Shown in pieces: positions 48,331-60,860 of a DNA stretch of 64,000 nt (position 1 is its first letter; the number at the start of each line of letters is the position of its first letter). A program made the translations under genes and the position numbers. The stretch is taken from contig CM051463.1 of NCBI GenBank assembly GCA_028095005.1, forward strand, positions 5,130,295 through 5,194,294. The letters run 5' to 3'. This DNA is from Rhynchospora pubera. Its lineage: Eukaryota > Streptophyta > Magnoliopsida > Poales > Cyperaceae. The notes under the pieces are model-generated. The model did not search any database and was not told the origin of the DNA. It saw only the letters and a list, made by a program, of their open reading frames with translations.

Positions 48331-48932
48331 GTGTGAGACATTATTAATGGAGAAATTTTTGGGAGGGAAGAAAAATCAGATAACTTTAGACCTAATAAGA
48401 TGTACCATAAAATTGATTATTGGATATGACAGAATATAGACATCATCCTTGAAAAGAGGAGTCCTCGAGAAATGAACATATTATCAAAATGACTCCAACT
48501 ATTTTTAATAAAATATGTTACATCTGATCCTATCAAAAGATTAAAAAAAAAGAAAAAGAAACTGAAAAAGGAGACCTTCAACATGACATAGAATATATCA
48601 TGTTAAAAAATCTGGAAACAAAAAGACCAGCAATAAATGCATGAGAGACGACAAGAATTTTCTCTGAATTTTTTTCTTTTTAATGTTTCAACTATATCTT
48701 TATTTTAATTATTAAGTTAATTGAAGAATCATGAGTAGATTCAGACCGTCCATTCCAAATACCAACAGATTAGAGAAGATGCAAAAGCAAATGATTTTTC
48801 AATGAAACTATGGTTATAAAACTCAGATTCATACTCGAACTCGAGATGTTGGACTAAGGAGACTCGAAAAAAATTAGAAGAAAAGTTAGAAGAAATTAGA
48901 AGAAAAGTTACACAAAGGGTCATACAAAAAGG
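48331..48932. other. Upstream of the NLR: AT-rich, no coiled-coil exon found
   Basis: On the minus strand this should hold the intron and CC exon. Only AT-rich, purine-tract-rich sequence is seen; a 67-codon minus-strand frame here is hydrophobic and unlike Rx_N. Ends at the truncated edge of an LTR fragment. Confidence 0.5.
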
Positions 48933-49763
48933 GTGTTTAACCATACGTGCATTATTTATTTATTTGCAATAATGAGTATTGAAAAATATGATAAGTTGAT
49001 TAATTAATTAAATAACGTTATAGACCATTATAATTAATTAAGTCAAATGGATCATATAGAAATAAATTAATACATTGTCTAGTCTCTAAATAATTATTAT
49101 TAAGTTAATAATTATTTATAAACAACACACTTAATTTAATTAAGTTAATTGAGCTTTAATTTATTGGTAAATTAAATGTCCAATTTAAGTAGCATTTGAG
49201 TGGGCCTTTAATTAATAGAATTAAAGATCAAATGGAGATGAGATTGTGGCCCATAGAGGCCCATAGAAGGCCGGCCATATAGGGTGGTAGGTAGGAGTGG
49301 TACACTTGTAAATTGTGTGAACTTCTTGCTAGGGTTTTGAGGCTATATAAGGCTCCATATGGAGGCTCCTTGGTTCTCTCTTCTCTCTCCCCTCTACCTA
49401 GCCGCCACCTCACCCTAGTGGTGCGCCGCCCCCCCCCCTCTTCCATCTACTCAAAGGCTCATGTGTTGAGCACCCATTCTTCCACAAATTGATTTGGTCA
49501 TTTGCTTGAAGAAAGGGAAAGCTAGGGATTAGACTTATTCTCCAAACTACTAACATAGTTTTGTTGAGAATTTAGTTAATACCATAGTGGACTCGAGGTG
49601 TTTGGAGAGCTCCCCATCAACTCCTAAGCCGTAGGATTGAGCCTCTTGGTTGCTATGCCAAGAGAGGTGTTGTTTTAAGCACTAGATCCGTTTGTGTGTG
49701 TTGTTTTAATCGCTAAATTAAGTGTAATTAGCACAAAAATTAAAATTTACACATTTCCTAACA
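48933..49763 (+). mobile_element. 5'-truncated LTR fragment, same family as the solo LTR at 53073
   Basis: From AAAGGGTCATACAAA onward it parallels 53938-54868 (TTTAACCATACGTGCATTAT and ATTATAATTAATTAA recur) and ends with TTCCTAACA like that LTR. The first part of the LTR is missing at the left edge. It is the nearest element on the 5' side of the NLR and lies where the missing coiled-coil exon might have been. Confidence 0.7.
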
Positions 49764-49784
49764 CAAAGGACTTCATTAGGCTAA

Positions 49785-51550
49785 TGATATCTCATATTTA
49801 TATGTGCATTTTGGCCGGACTTTACACTTAAATGGTAATTTAAATCCCTACATTCATTATGCTTTTGTGTTATATTTGTCTAGAATTGGGTACTGTTGTG
49901 GTTTTTGTATTAAATTGTAGGAACTCGGTGGATCACGCACAATTATTGCATAAAAGAATGAATTTAGGAGAAGTAAATGGTCAAATGGAATCGATAGCAT
50001 TGTAGATCTCATCCTAAACTTTTCAACGGCTTTTGAATCACCTCAATCGAAGTCCGGATGAAGGAGATATGACTAGAATACGATTGATACTCAAAGTTGG
50101 AGTCCAGTGCGACCCGAACTGAATCTGTTCGGTCCGAACTGAGCCTATTTGGTCTGAATTGAGTTGTGTTGACCTAAATTTGGCCAGTCCAGTTCAAACA
50201 AAACTTGTTTGGTCCGAACTGAGAGCCGTCATGCATAGAAACTCGATATTTTGGTATATTTTCTTTCCATAGCGCCCCGACCTCCTTTCCAAGTCAAGAA
50301 GACCTCCATATAAGTTCCCCTAGGCCAGAAGGAAAGGCATCCAATCCACCAACCACGAAATTCCACTTTCCACCACGTTTTGTCACCTTTTCTTCACTGT
50401 TCTCATGTCGAAAGGCGTGGAATTCCACCTCCCGCAGTAGAAAACGACCATGGCATCATCTTTGGAGCAATTCTAGACGTGACGATGGTAGCACCAATCC
50501 AACCATAGCTCTGGAAGTTCTATATCTTGAGTTTGAGGCGATACTTGGTTTATTTCTTCCTTTCTCTTGATATTTGATCAAATGGAGTTTGTATCTTCTT
50601 TTATTTGTATTTGTTGTTTGTCTTGTTAGCATGATAGTTTAGATTTATTATGTCTTAAGGTTAGGATTAATTTGATGTAATGATGTGTTTGACTTGATAC
50701 TTTGGCTTGTGATTTATCTATTGAGTATTATTTACATACTTGTTTGATTTTATTGTTTGGACTAGTTTACTTCTAAATGAATGTCTACATTTAGTTAAGT
50801 TACAAAATTAGGATTAATCAATTGGAATTGAATAAAGTGGACGGGATAAGTTTAAGATTCGAAAGAGGAGACTAGCTTGCACTGAAAAGTGTAGCTTCTA
50901 AATTGGCTGAAAGGCAACTTAGATATCCCTAAGAAAACCAATAATTTAGACATAGGTTAATTAAAATACCGACACAAAAGTTTAGGTTTAATCGATCTAT
51001 GTGGGTAAAATAGAGTCTTGTGCTAACTTCTAGTCCAAAAGACAACAGTTGAGGAATAGGAACTCTAGCCACAACCAGTCAAAACACTTCACAACGTCAA
51101 TGCCAAGTTTAACATGTCATAACTCAGTTTCATACTATCTGTTCGGACCGAACTAGTCTGGTTCGGACCGAATTGAAGGTAGGGATTCTGGTTCTTTGGT
51201 ATTTAATGCGAAAACAAGCGATCTGATGATCCAGAGGCTATACCTAAGTGAAACCTGACCCCTAGGACATTCATTTGCATATTAAAAGCACCAAAAATAT
51301 TTCTTTAAGCATTTTGATTATTTTAGACAATTAAAATACCCAAAAATATTTATTTACTTGCATTTTTAGATTTAATCAACCAAAATCAATAAAAAACTAT
51401 CTTGTCTAGCTTTCGTGAGTAAGTAAAATCTAGTAATCAATTATACCATCCTCTGGGTTTGACCATAAAACTTAACTAAAATGACTAGTGAGGTAAGCTC
51501 CAGGTTTATAAATTTATTTGATTCATAGGTTCTAGGCCTTCATTAAATTC
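49785..51550 (+). mobile_element. 5' LTR of Athila/Tat-like (Ty3/gypsy) element A
   Basis: Starts TGATATCTCATATTTATATG and is homologous to the LTR at 59250 (shared TTGGCCGGA/TTGACCGGA, TTGTAGGAACTCGGTGGA, and CTTTCGTGAGTAAGTAAAAT near the end). Immediately after it, GCACTGCTGTCGGACACC (51551-51568) looks like a CpG-decayed copy of the Athila-type primer site (GGCGCCGTTGCCGGGGAC). The LTR contains several palindromic GTTCGGTCCGAAC motifs. Confidence 0.65.
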
Positions 51551-51738
51551 GCACTGCTGTCGGACACCATGTTGATATTAGAATTTATTTTAGTAACGAG
51601 CGACTAGATATTGTATCTTTTATTTATTTATTATTAAAAAAAAGTTTCACTTGTATCACCATGTTTTATTCTTTTAAGGACCATGAACAAAAAATAGAGT
51701 ACAATTGGAGGTGACGAGGAGATCCAAAGGATGCATGC

Positions 51739-52033
51739 ATGCGACGATTATATCACCAACTCGATGTTGCCAAAAACCACATAAGGAAAGCATGTGATGG
51801 AGGATGGAGCGAAAATCCAAAGGATGCAAGTGTGCAACGAATATATCACCAACTCAATGTTGTCAACAACACCATAAAAAAAACATGCGGAGAAGAAGGA
51901 GAAAACACCAAGACCCATATGCCCTCTACATGGACAATACATCATGCAACATAGAGAAATCCATCTCTTCTATGGATCGACTCAAACATCAACTTAATGT
52001 GGCGAACAACACTATAAGGAAAGCATGTGGAGA
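51739..52033 (+). repeat. Three imperfect repeats encoding HQLNVANNTIRKACGEG-like peptides
   Basis: Units near 51739-51795, 51840-51895 and 51980-52033 read YHQLDVAKNHIRKAC, YHQLNVVNNTIKKTC and KHQLNVANNTIRKAC. The third is in another frame from the first two. Protein-level similarity beyond DNA similarity suggests an old gag-like coding repeat. No known domain recognised. Confidence 0.5.
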
Positions 52034-52314
52034 AGGACAACTTGATGCAAGGTCCGTACATGACGGATACACTCTGGTTTGACAAATAACTCTTGTTTTT
52101 CTTTGCATAATTCATGTTCAATGTCTCAAGATGAATCCAGATTGAATTTCATGGATAAAACATCTAATCCTTAATAACTTTCGCAAATGGAAAATGATGA
52201 ACTAATATATAAAGTTTTCATTGAAAACTAAAGAAAACAAAATGAAGAACTTCTTGAAAAATTGAATTCTCTATCATCTAAGTTCAAAACTATTGCCACA
52301 AGAAAAGATATTTG

Positions 52315-52480
52315 AGAGCACAATTGTTCAAGAATTTTGTTACTCATATAAATCACAAGATGAACAAAATAATACAATGACATTAACGATGAGACCGACA
52401 AAATAATACAATGACAAAATAATACAAGAATTTTGTTACTCATATAAATCACAAGATGAACAAAATAATACAATGACAAT
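52315..52480 (+). repeat. Direct repeat of about 57 bp, 111 bp apart
   Basis: TTGTTACTCATATAAATCAC and the following AAGATGAACAAAATAATACA occur at about 52336-52380 and 52432-52476, each close to GATGAGACCGAC or TATGAGACCGAC further on. A small tandem duplication inside element A. Confidence 0.6.
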
Positions 52481-52979
52481 TAGTTCTTGGAAAGAAATTG
52501 TGATTTGTTATGAGACCGACAATAACAATGACACACAATTTGAATTAAATAAACAACAAGAGAAAATTGAAGAACCAAAGGTTGTAGCACCTCCACCTAA
52601 TATTCTTCCAATTTTCATTCCACTTAGATTAACTTATATTGACAAATCTAATGAGTTGGAATTGAAGGATCCTCCAATAGCTTCTATTATTGATGAAACT
52701 GAGAAGAAGAAAGATGGTGGTAGACCTCTCCAAGTCGAGGCATCCGACATGACAAATGAAAAGATCACCAAAGTCGACTTGAGCTCTCAACTTGAAAAAT
52801 ACTTCAAGAATCATGATGTGATGGAAGACAACAAATCAAAAATCAAATATCGCATCGCAATCGAGCGGAGGAAAATGACATCCAAACAAAGAAGCACCAA
52901 GCATGTTTCAAGAATTTTTCTCAAGTACTTTTGGGTGAATTATAATGCGTTAAATAGGCTTAAAGTGAAGATAAGATGA
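52473..52979 (+). pseudogene. Remnant retroelement ORF (168 codons), gag/pol-derived, family uncertain
   Basis: Open frame with VVAPPPNILPIFIPLRL and a lysine-rich tail ending KVKIR. It lies between the gag-repeat zone and the Athila/Tat-type AAGCACTTCTTGGG phrase that normally follows pol, so it probably joins what is left after a pol deletion. No enzymatic motif is present. Not a host gene in my reading. Confidence 0.45.
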
Positions 52980-53072
52980 ACATGCGAGGTGGTCAAGCTC
53001 GTGACCTAAAACAAGCACTTCTTGGGATGGAACCCAAATTCAAAAAAAAAATAATATTTATCTATTTACATT

Positions 53073-54868
53073 TGTTAGAGATATGTCCTAGAAGCCAATC
53101 AGTTGGTAGCTATTATATTAGTTTATGTTATTGATGATACTTGATCATTTGTTCCTAGAGATTATTATTGACAGATCATTCAGGTTGAGGATCTGAATTG
53201 TAGATCTCTGTGGAACATTTGTCAGAATGACAATAATATCTCTAAAGAGTCCATAGTCTTGATAATTAACAAGGAACATTAATTATCAGATAAGACTAGT
53301 ATGCAAGTTAAGTGATGATTAAGTTCTACAAATCATGGATAAGGAGTTACCAACTTAATTGCATATGTGTATGTTATTGGAACATAGCACAGGACATGAC
53401 CCAATGAAATAAATATATGGATTGTGTTATGTGTCATTATTTATTTCATACGTATTGGATTCTGAGTTTGAGATGGCTCAGTTTTTCCACATGAGGATAG
53501 GTTCCATAAATATCGTCTAACGCTGATTCCTGGTAAGGACTGCTATACGGACTTTATTTATGTTCTCTTGAATTGTGCGGGGAGAAACTGTTCATCAAGA
53601 TAACCATATGTCCCTCATTAGTTCACCTAGTGAGTGATGATATCTACTGGGCCCCTTGATGGAGTTGGATCGTATGCGCGCAACTAGGCGATCAACTCTA
53701 GATCAAGAAACGTATAATCTGTAAGAATGACACATTCCTATCTTGGATTATACAAGGATATAATGTGACATAAGAATCAAAACAATAAGATACCATTTCT
53801 TATGCAGGATTGAAGTATTGTATTGGTACAATATTTATTTATGCGAATTGGGAATCATAACGTGTTGCTAGATACCGCTTATGACTATTGGAAATAAATA
53901 GTGATTTATTTTCCATGGCCAACAAAGCATAAATCCTCAAAGGGTCACACAAATAGGACTTTAACCATACGTGCATTATTTATTTATTTGCAGTAGCAAG
54001 TACTGCGAATATATGATAAGTTGATTATTTAATTATATATCGTTATGAACAGTTATAATTAATTAACTCAAATGGATCATATATAGAAATAATATAATGC
54101 ATATGCTAATTCCAAATTAATTATTAATTTGTTAATAATTAAGTTAGTTCAACGCATATTTATTATACCGAGCTAATTGGCATTTTAGTTAATCAGTTAA
54201 CTGAAAAGTCCGATATGAGACGAATTAAAGGAGCGATTTAATGGACCATTATATCATATGGCCCGGCCCACATGAGGGCTGAAAATTTCAGCCACGATAG
54301 GGGCAATTTCGTCCAGGAGAAAATAGGAAGAGAGAAACCTAATTATGGAAACGTTCCATATAAATATAGGTTGTTTCTTTGGGAACAAGCCAGCAGAATT
54401 TTTCTCGCTCTCTCTTCCTCCTTGGCCGCACTGTTCACGCAATGTTCATGTACTGTTCACGCACTGTTCACAGTGGAGAAAATTTGTTTCTCCAAATTTT
54501 AGCTCTTAATCTCTCTCAATAGCTCATGCGTTGAGCGCTTTCTTCCATGTATTAATCAGTTAATCGCACGCAAAGGAAATAGGGAATTAGCGATCGTCTC
54601 GGACAAGCTAGCACTTGTCTTGAGACCTTGGTTAATCTCCTAGGTGGACTCGAGGCAACCGGAGGCAGCCGTGAAGAGACGAGCACGCCACCGACTCCAA
54701 AATATTGGATTCGAGCCTTCCGGATACGATTTCGGAAGAGGTAACCTCCTACGCTTCTCCTTTTATGATGTTAATCACTTGAATAACTAGATCCGTTAAT
54801 CGTGCGTATTAATTATTTGTTAAATGTTAATAAAAATTAAAATTGCACGTGGACTTGAGTTCCTAACA
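53073..54868 (+). mobile_element. Solo LTR (1796 bp, probably Ty1/copia) with 5-bp TSD
   Basis: Starts TGTTAGAGATATGTCC and ends GTTCCTAACA, with perfect ACATT on both sides (53068-53072 and 54869-54873). There is no primer site, interior or second LTR, so it is a product of LTR-LTR recombination. It interrupts element A. The same family appears inverted at 55237-56771 and truncated at 48933-49763. Confidence 0.88.
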
Positions 54869-55236
54869 ACATTTTCATTCAAAAAAAAAAATCTCATGGT
54901 TGCTTTGGATTTTATTGTTGGTCATATATGTTTTATTTGATTGTGGATGTCTTACTTGGAACTCGCGCTAGAGCACCAAGGATCGAGCAACAAAGAAGCA
55001 CATGACCCACGTACGACCTCATGTGATTTGCAAGCCACAATAAATCCTATCTCGCTACCACGCTACGTTACTCAATTTGGTTTGTTTCTCATTTTCCTCC
55101 TATTTACTTTTCTGTGTGATTTTAAGCATTGGGACAATGCTTGGATAAGCTTGGGGGATGAATAGGAGTAATAAAATGGAAATTTGAATGAAACAGGAAA
55201 GCAAAGGGCAAAATTTCAATTTTTCACAGTCACAGT

Positions 55237-56771
55237 TGTTAGGAAACTGCTCAATTTAAATTTGTGACTAATTACCCTTAATTAATCCAATTAAACAAAG
55301 AGCAAGAGAGGATCTAGTACATAAGCTCATTCGACACAAGAGATAAGAAGTGGAATTTGTACCTCCCGCGAAATCGTATTCGCGGGGCTCGACCAAGGCA
55401 TGGGAATCGATGGCGTGCCTTCTCCACCGTCTCCACCACGTCTCGTAACCGCCCTCGAGTCCACCAAGGAGGATTAATCACGTTCTACAAGGTACGTGCT
55501 AGCATACCCAAAGAACAAGCCTAATCCCTATGGTTTTCTCTCTTGCATCAATCAACAACTTTGATTTAGTGGAGAGAAAATAGCTCAACATATGAGCAAA
55601 AGAGAGAAGGAGAGGGTGAAAAGTGGCGGCCTCAAGGGAGGAATGAGAGGAGAGAGAAAAGCTAGGTGGAGGCTCTCACAAGTGGTCCTTATATAGAGCA
55701 CAAAACCTAATTGACCTCTTGCATAATTACAACTATGTCATCTCACCTACCACCATAAGTGGCTGCCACGAAATGGGCCTTTATGGGCCATTTAACCCCT
55801 TCATTTGGACCATTAATTCATATAATTAAGGTCCCTCAACTTTGCTCTTTAATTGGGCTATATATTTGCTATTTAAATAACGACCCAATTAATCAATATA
55901 ACTATTTATATTAATAAGTGTTGAACTAAATTAATTATTAACTCATTAATAATTATTTTAGGATTAGTTAATGCATTAATTTATTTCTATATGATCCATT
56001 GACTTAATTAATTATAACAGTTCGCAACGGTATATAATTAATTAATCAATCTTATCATATTTTCACAGAACTTACTGCTGTGAATAAATAAATAATGCAC
56101 TGTGTGATTAATGTCCTATTTGTGTGACCCTTTGAGGATTTATGCTATGTTGGCCATGGAATTAAATCGTTATTTAATTCCAATAATCATAAGTGGTATC
56201 TAGCAACACGTTATGATTCCCAATTCGCATAAATAGTGTACTGCTACAATATTTCAATCCTGCATAAGAGAATAATTATGTTTCTCTATTTTGATTCTTA
56301 TGTCTCACGATATCATCGTATAATCCAAGATAGGAATGTGTCATTCTTGCAGATTATACGTTTCTTGATCTAGAGTTGATCGCTTAGTTGCGCTCATACG
56401 ATCCAACTCCATCAAGGGGCCCAAACAGATATCGTCACTCACTAAGTGAATTAATAAGGGACATACGGTTTTCTTGATGATTAGCTTTTCCCCGCACAAT
56501 TCAAGACAACGTAAATCAAGTCCGTATAGCAGCCCTTAACGGGAATCAGCGGTAGACGAGATTTATAGAACCTATCCTCATGTGGAAAAGATAATCATCT
56601 CAAACTTAGAACCAAAATCATAACGAAATAAACAATGACACATAACACAATCCATATGTTTATTTCATTGGGTCAAGTCCTGTACTATGTTTCATAACAT
56701 ATACATATGCAATTAAGTTGGTAACTCTTTACCTATGATTTGTAGAACTTAATCATCACTTAACTCCAACA
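55237..56771 (-). mobile_element. Second solo LTR of the same family, inverted, with 5-bp TSD
   Basis: Reads TGTTAGGAAACTGC at its left and TTAACTCCAACA at its right (LTR ends in reverse). Perfect ACAGT lies at 55232-55236 and 56772-56776. It shares long stretches with the reverse complement of 53073-54868 (GATTTGTAGAACTTAATCAT, GAGTTGATCG). It also interrupts element A, at CAGTCACAGTTCGGTC. Confidence 0.88.
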
Positions 56772-57489
56772 ACAGTCACAGTTCGGTCTGAACTTAGGGT
56801 AAAATGGAGCAAAAATGTTGGATTTTGTTGGGAAATTGCTTGCATGTGCCTACCATTTTTCGTTTTGTATTTTTGTTGACAAATTTCTTGAAAAATCACA
56901 CTATTTTGTTACGTCTTAAAGTTGTTTAACTATTTTCTCAAGAATTCTTATTTGTTTAGATGTGTCTTGTTGATTTTTCCACCAATGGGCCGAAGTGAAA
57001 ATGTTTTGAAAGAATAGAACTCGAAATTGGTTACTTAAAAATTGTCAAAATATTTTAAGTCAATTCTCATAAATTTTTACTGATTGAACAGATTTGTATT
57101 TTGCAAACTTTTGTTTAAAAAGAATTTGTATCAACTTTGGAAATTATAAGATGAATGTTTGTGTTGAAATTATTTTTAAATGCTTGAATTACCGACGAGC
57201 AAACTTAATGGGACAATTAATTCAAATAGTTGCACCATGACCTTCTTCCACCAACATAGCCACAAATTGATGGATGTTGGATTAATCATGAATTGTTAGG
57301 AATTATCACTCAATGGAATCGAGAAATAATTGAACAATTCATGTTTGATTCTTCCGGACTCGGTGTGAAAGCATTGGTAAAAGAGTTGTTGAGTATTATG
57401 GCCCAAGTGTACCGTGGCCATAGTCGAGCGACACTCATCCAACCTCTCTAGCATGTCATTCGCTAAAGCACCACTCGCTTTCATGAATT

Positions 57490-59249
57490 TATTATAGTTG
57501 TTGTTTGTTTGATATTTGTAGAATTGGAAATGGTTGATTCGTGTTAGAGCACCAAAAAAGACACGAAAGTCGGTACCACGCACCCTCGCACGACATCATG
57601 CGAATCAACCAACGCAATGAAATGAGGGATGACCTAGGACTGAAACAACTACACACTACAGACGAAGAAAATCAAAGATAAGGGTTGAATCATAAATTTT
57701 GGACTTGAATCGGCACTGTTCTGCCAACCATTCGACCAAATAGTAGGCCGAATGACTTCAAAAATGCGGGCCGAAAGATTTAGAATTCTTTTCTTTAACA
57801 GATTTATTGATTCATATTACTTTTAGGCCTATTTGCTCATTTATTTTTATTGTTTTAGGCCCATTCTACTTTCCATTCGGCTTACCCAAGGAGAACACAT
57901 GGCTAATAAGCCCATAAAATGGAGAAACCACCATTAAATGAGTCTCCCTACAATCCGCAGTAGTCATCTCCGCATGGAGGGCCCTATGACCCCTTCACTT
58001 GATTTTGCTTAGTCTGTTCTTTTTGTCATTTTTATTTCCATTTATTTAATAATTGTGAAGTGATAATGCACTAAGGACAATACTTTATTTTAAGTTTGGG
58101 AGGCATTTAGGGAATTTCACGAAAAAATGATAAATTTTGCTGCTGTTACTGACCATTCGGCCTACTGTTCGGTCTAATGCTTGACCAAATTAAACTAATC
58201 TGACACTGTTTGATGGTGAATTCTTTATGAATTTAATTGGTTGTGCTTTCTTACTGTTATTGATGCTTATTTGAGAGATTAGGTCGAATGTCACATGTTT
58301 TAAAATTGTTTAATGGTTATTTGGAAATTTTTGGTAAACACGAGGTTTAAAATTTGACTTCAACCGATTTATATAAACTTGAAGCCTTAATTGAAAAATT
58401 TTGAAGTTGATAAGGATTTGAATTTGGTTGCTTAAAATCATTAAACAATGTTAGTCAACTTTTAATTTTTTTTGTCAAGTGAACGGATTTGTGTCTTGCA
58501 AACTTTTGTTAAAAAAAAATTTTATTAATTTTGAAAATTGTAAGGTGAATCATCTCTGGTTGAAATTATTTTAAAATGCTTGAATCACCATGAGCAAACT
58601 TAAAGTGACAAAATTTAAATAGTTGTGAAAACAACGATAGGCCGAAACTTTTTTCTGACAACTTATCCACAAATAACAGAGGCTTAATGAATATAACAGA
58701 AAAGTACTTAATTTCGTAGTGGACCGCAGCAGAAAAATACATAAGAATCGGACCGACCTCCCTAGTGCGTCATGTGCCAGTAGTTTCAAACAAGGTCAAT
58801 AGCACCGTAATCAAATCATCTAGAAAGAAAATCCCCACGACTCGACTTTCATGAAAAAATTTGGTGAAAATGAAATTGATTTTGAGAGGTTCATTGTAAA
58901 CTTTTTTACTTTGATAAAAGTTTTTTACAAATTTTTGTGAGACGTGAAAAAGAACGGAGAAAAGACCTGAAATTGTGTGTTGATTAATAAAGAGAAATTA
59001 GGGTCCTTGAAATTTTAAAAGTGAATCTTTTGAGACCTTGAGTTATGCATGTTGATTGAGATTGAAATCTGACTTTTATGTTGCGAAATATTTTCGAATA
59101 ACCATTACTTGTTCATGTGTGATAAACTCGAAGGAACAATTAATTAATTTCTAGTTAAGCATAACGATTGAGTTAAAGCATTAGGTCTAGTCCATCTTCC
59201 TAAGTTTATAGTTTTGCTTGAGGACGAATAAAATTTATGTTTGGGAATT
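57490..59249 (+). mobile_element. 3' internal part of Athila/Tat-like element B
   Basis: Homologous to the end of element A: TAGAGCACCAA, GGACAATACTTTATTTTAAG followed by TTTGGGAGG, and a block ending TGCTTGAATCACCATGAGCA (near 58578; compare 57184 in A). Runs into ATGTTTGGGAAT, a polypurine-like tract just before the LTR. No coding sequence survives. AGCTTGAGGACGAATAAA-type wording before the tract is typical of Athila/Tat 3' ends. Confidence 0.6.
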
Positions 59250-60860
59250 TGATAACTTGAATTCATTTTTATATATTTTGACCGGATTATACACCTATAT
59301 TATCACCCAACTCATATTATTTATTGTGGTTTTATGTTACATTTGCTAGAATTTGGTATTGCCCTAGTTTCATAATTGTTTTGTAGGTACTTGGTGGAAA
59401 CAACGCTAGAATCAAGCGTTTTGGTGCAAGCGACGCGACAAAATCACTTGAAAACAGGGAGATAGACTCCACATGACGTGTCCTAGCTTAGTACAAGCCA
59501 GATAACTCATTCCTGACCCACATCTCATTCAGCTCGTGAGGTTTATGGACCATTTGGCCTACCATTCGGCCCGGTCCGAGCCGAAAAGCAAGCCGAATGC
59601 TCCCGTTTTGGTAAGGTTTCGCACATGGAAACCTTCTCCCATACCCTTGGATGTCTCTATCTGTCATAAATCCTTCTCCCTTTCCAGAGAGAAGGGAATG
59701 CCACGTTTTCCCACCATAGACCCACCTATTGGAGTCTTACCACCGTCGTTCTTGCTTTGAAAGACGTGGGATTGCAAGTTCCACCTTTACACAATGAGCG
59801 AAGGTTTGTTGTAGCTCTTGAGGAGCAGTTGTGCAGCGACAGCAATACGATTGATCTTCCCTACGATTCCTCAAGTTCGAGTCATCGAAATAGAAGTTTA
59901 CATAGTGTATTTTTTCCTTTTTATGTTCTATTTGAAACTCATGGAATTTGTATCTTTTATTACAACATTTATTATTTGTTTTGCAATCATGTTAGACTAG
60001 TTTCCATTATGTCTTAGGGATGTAATAGTAATCTATTGATTAAGGATGCCATAGACTTGGGTATGCTTATTGTCACAGTGATTTGTTTGTTGTATATTAC
60101 TTGATATTGCTTGCTTGTTAATCATTATACACGATTTGATGAATGCGCACATTTAATTTGGGTCATTAAATAATGAATCGATAAGTTAAAAATGACAACA
60201 TCATGAGATAGGTTAAAATCGAAATATGATCAATCGAGTTGTATGACTGGGTTTCTAATTAACTAACCATTAATTAGATGTCTCAATTAACCACAACAAA
60301 CTGATTTGGATATTAGACCCAACGAAAGTTAGGTTAGCAATTCAAGAGGCGTTCAGTTAGTATGGTATCAAATCCTAATCCAAGGTGAAAATCATAAGTT
60401 AGTGGGTTTAGTTACTGTCACCCAACCCTTCACAATACGAGGTATTATGAATGGATCAAGAATATGACACTTATGTGAATTACGCGACGTCCAGAGCAGC
60501 CGTTCGACTTACTGTTCCCCCGAACATTATCTCAAATGGTGGCTTTTTAGGCCGCGTAAGTCATGTCCATCGATGAAAATTGACGGTTTGACACTCCAGA
60601 TCTAATTATAAATGAAACTAATTTCCTAAGCCATTACTTTGTATATTTTATCATCAAAACATCCAAAAATATGTTACTTTATTGCATTTAGTTAGTTGTC
60701 TTCTTAAATACCAAAAATAATCTTGTATAGCTTTCGTAGGAAATAAAATCTGGTAATCAATTGCACCGTCTCTGTGGATTCGACCCTCAAACTGTACCAC
60801 AAACGATTAGATCAGTAGACTCGAGGTTTTATTTTGACCTAAGTTTTGAATACGATCAAT
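59250..60860 (+). mobile_element. 3' LTR of element B
   Basis: Starts TGATAACTTGAATTC. It matches the LTR at 49785 in order and spacing of blocks, but with heavy divergence, so A and B are separate insertions of related families. The end is approximate, after CTGTGGATTCGACCCTCAAA. It contains TTCGGCCCGGTCCGAGCCGAA-like palindromic wording. Confidence 0.6.

Larger units (their letters stand above)
51551..57490 (+). mobile_element. Interior of element A, pol-less, split by two solo LTRs
   Basis: The own sequence is 51551-53072, 54869-55236 and 56772-about 57490. It holds three peptide-repeat units (51739-52033), a 168-codon frame (52473-52979), the Athila/Tat-typical phrase ACAAGCACTTCTTGGGATGG (53011-53030), and a GACAATGCTTGGATAAGCTT...GGGGGATGAA block (55130-55160). 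No reverse transcriptase or integrase is present, so it is a large-retrotransposon-derivative type of remnant. The right border with element B was placed where homology between the two internal regions changes register. Confidence 0.6.

Noticed and set aside
57296..57583. 95-codon minus-strand frame
   Set aside because: It lies across the 3' internal sequence of elements A and B; no domain, and the homologous stretch in the other element is not open.
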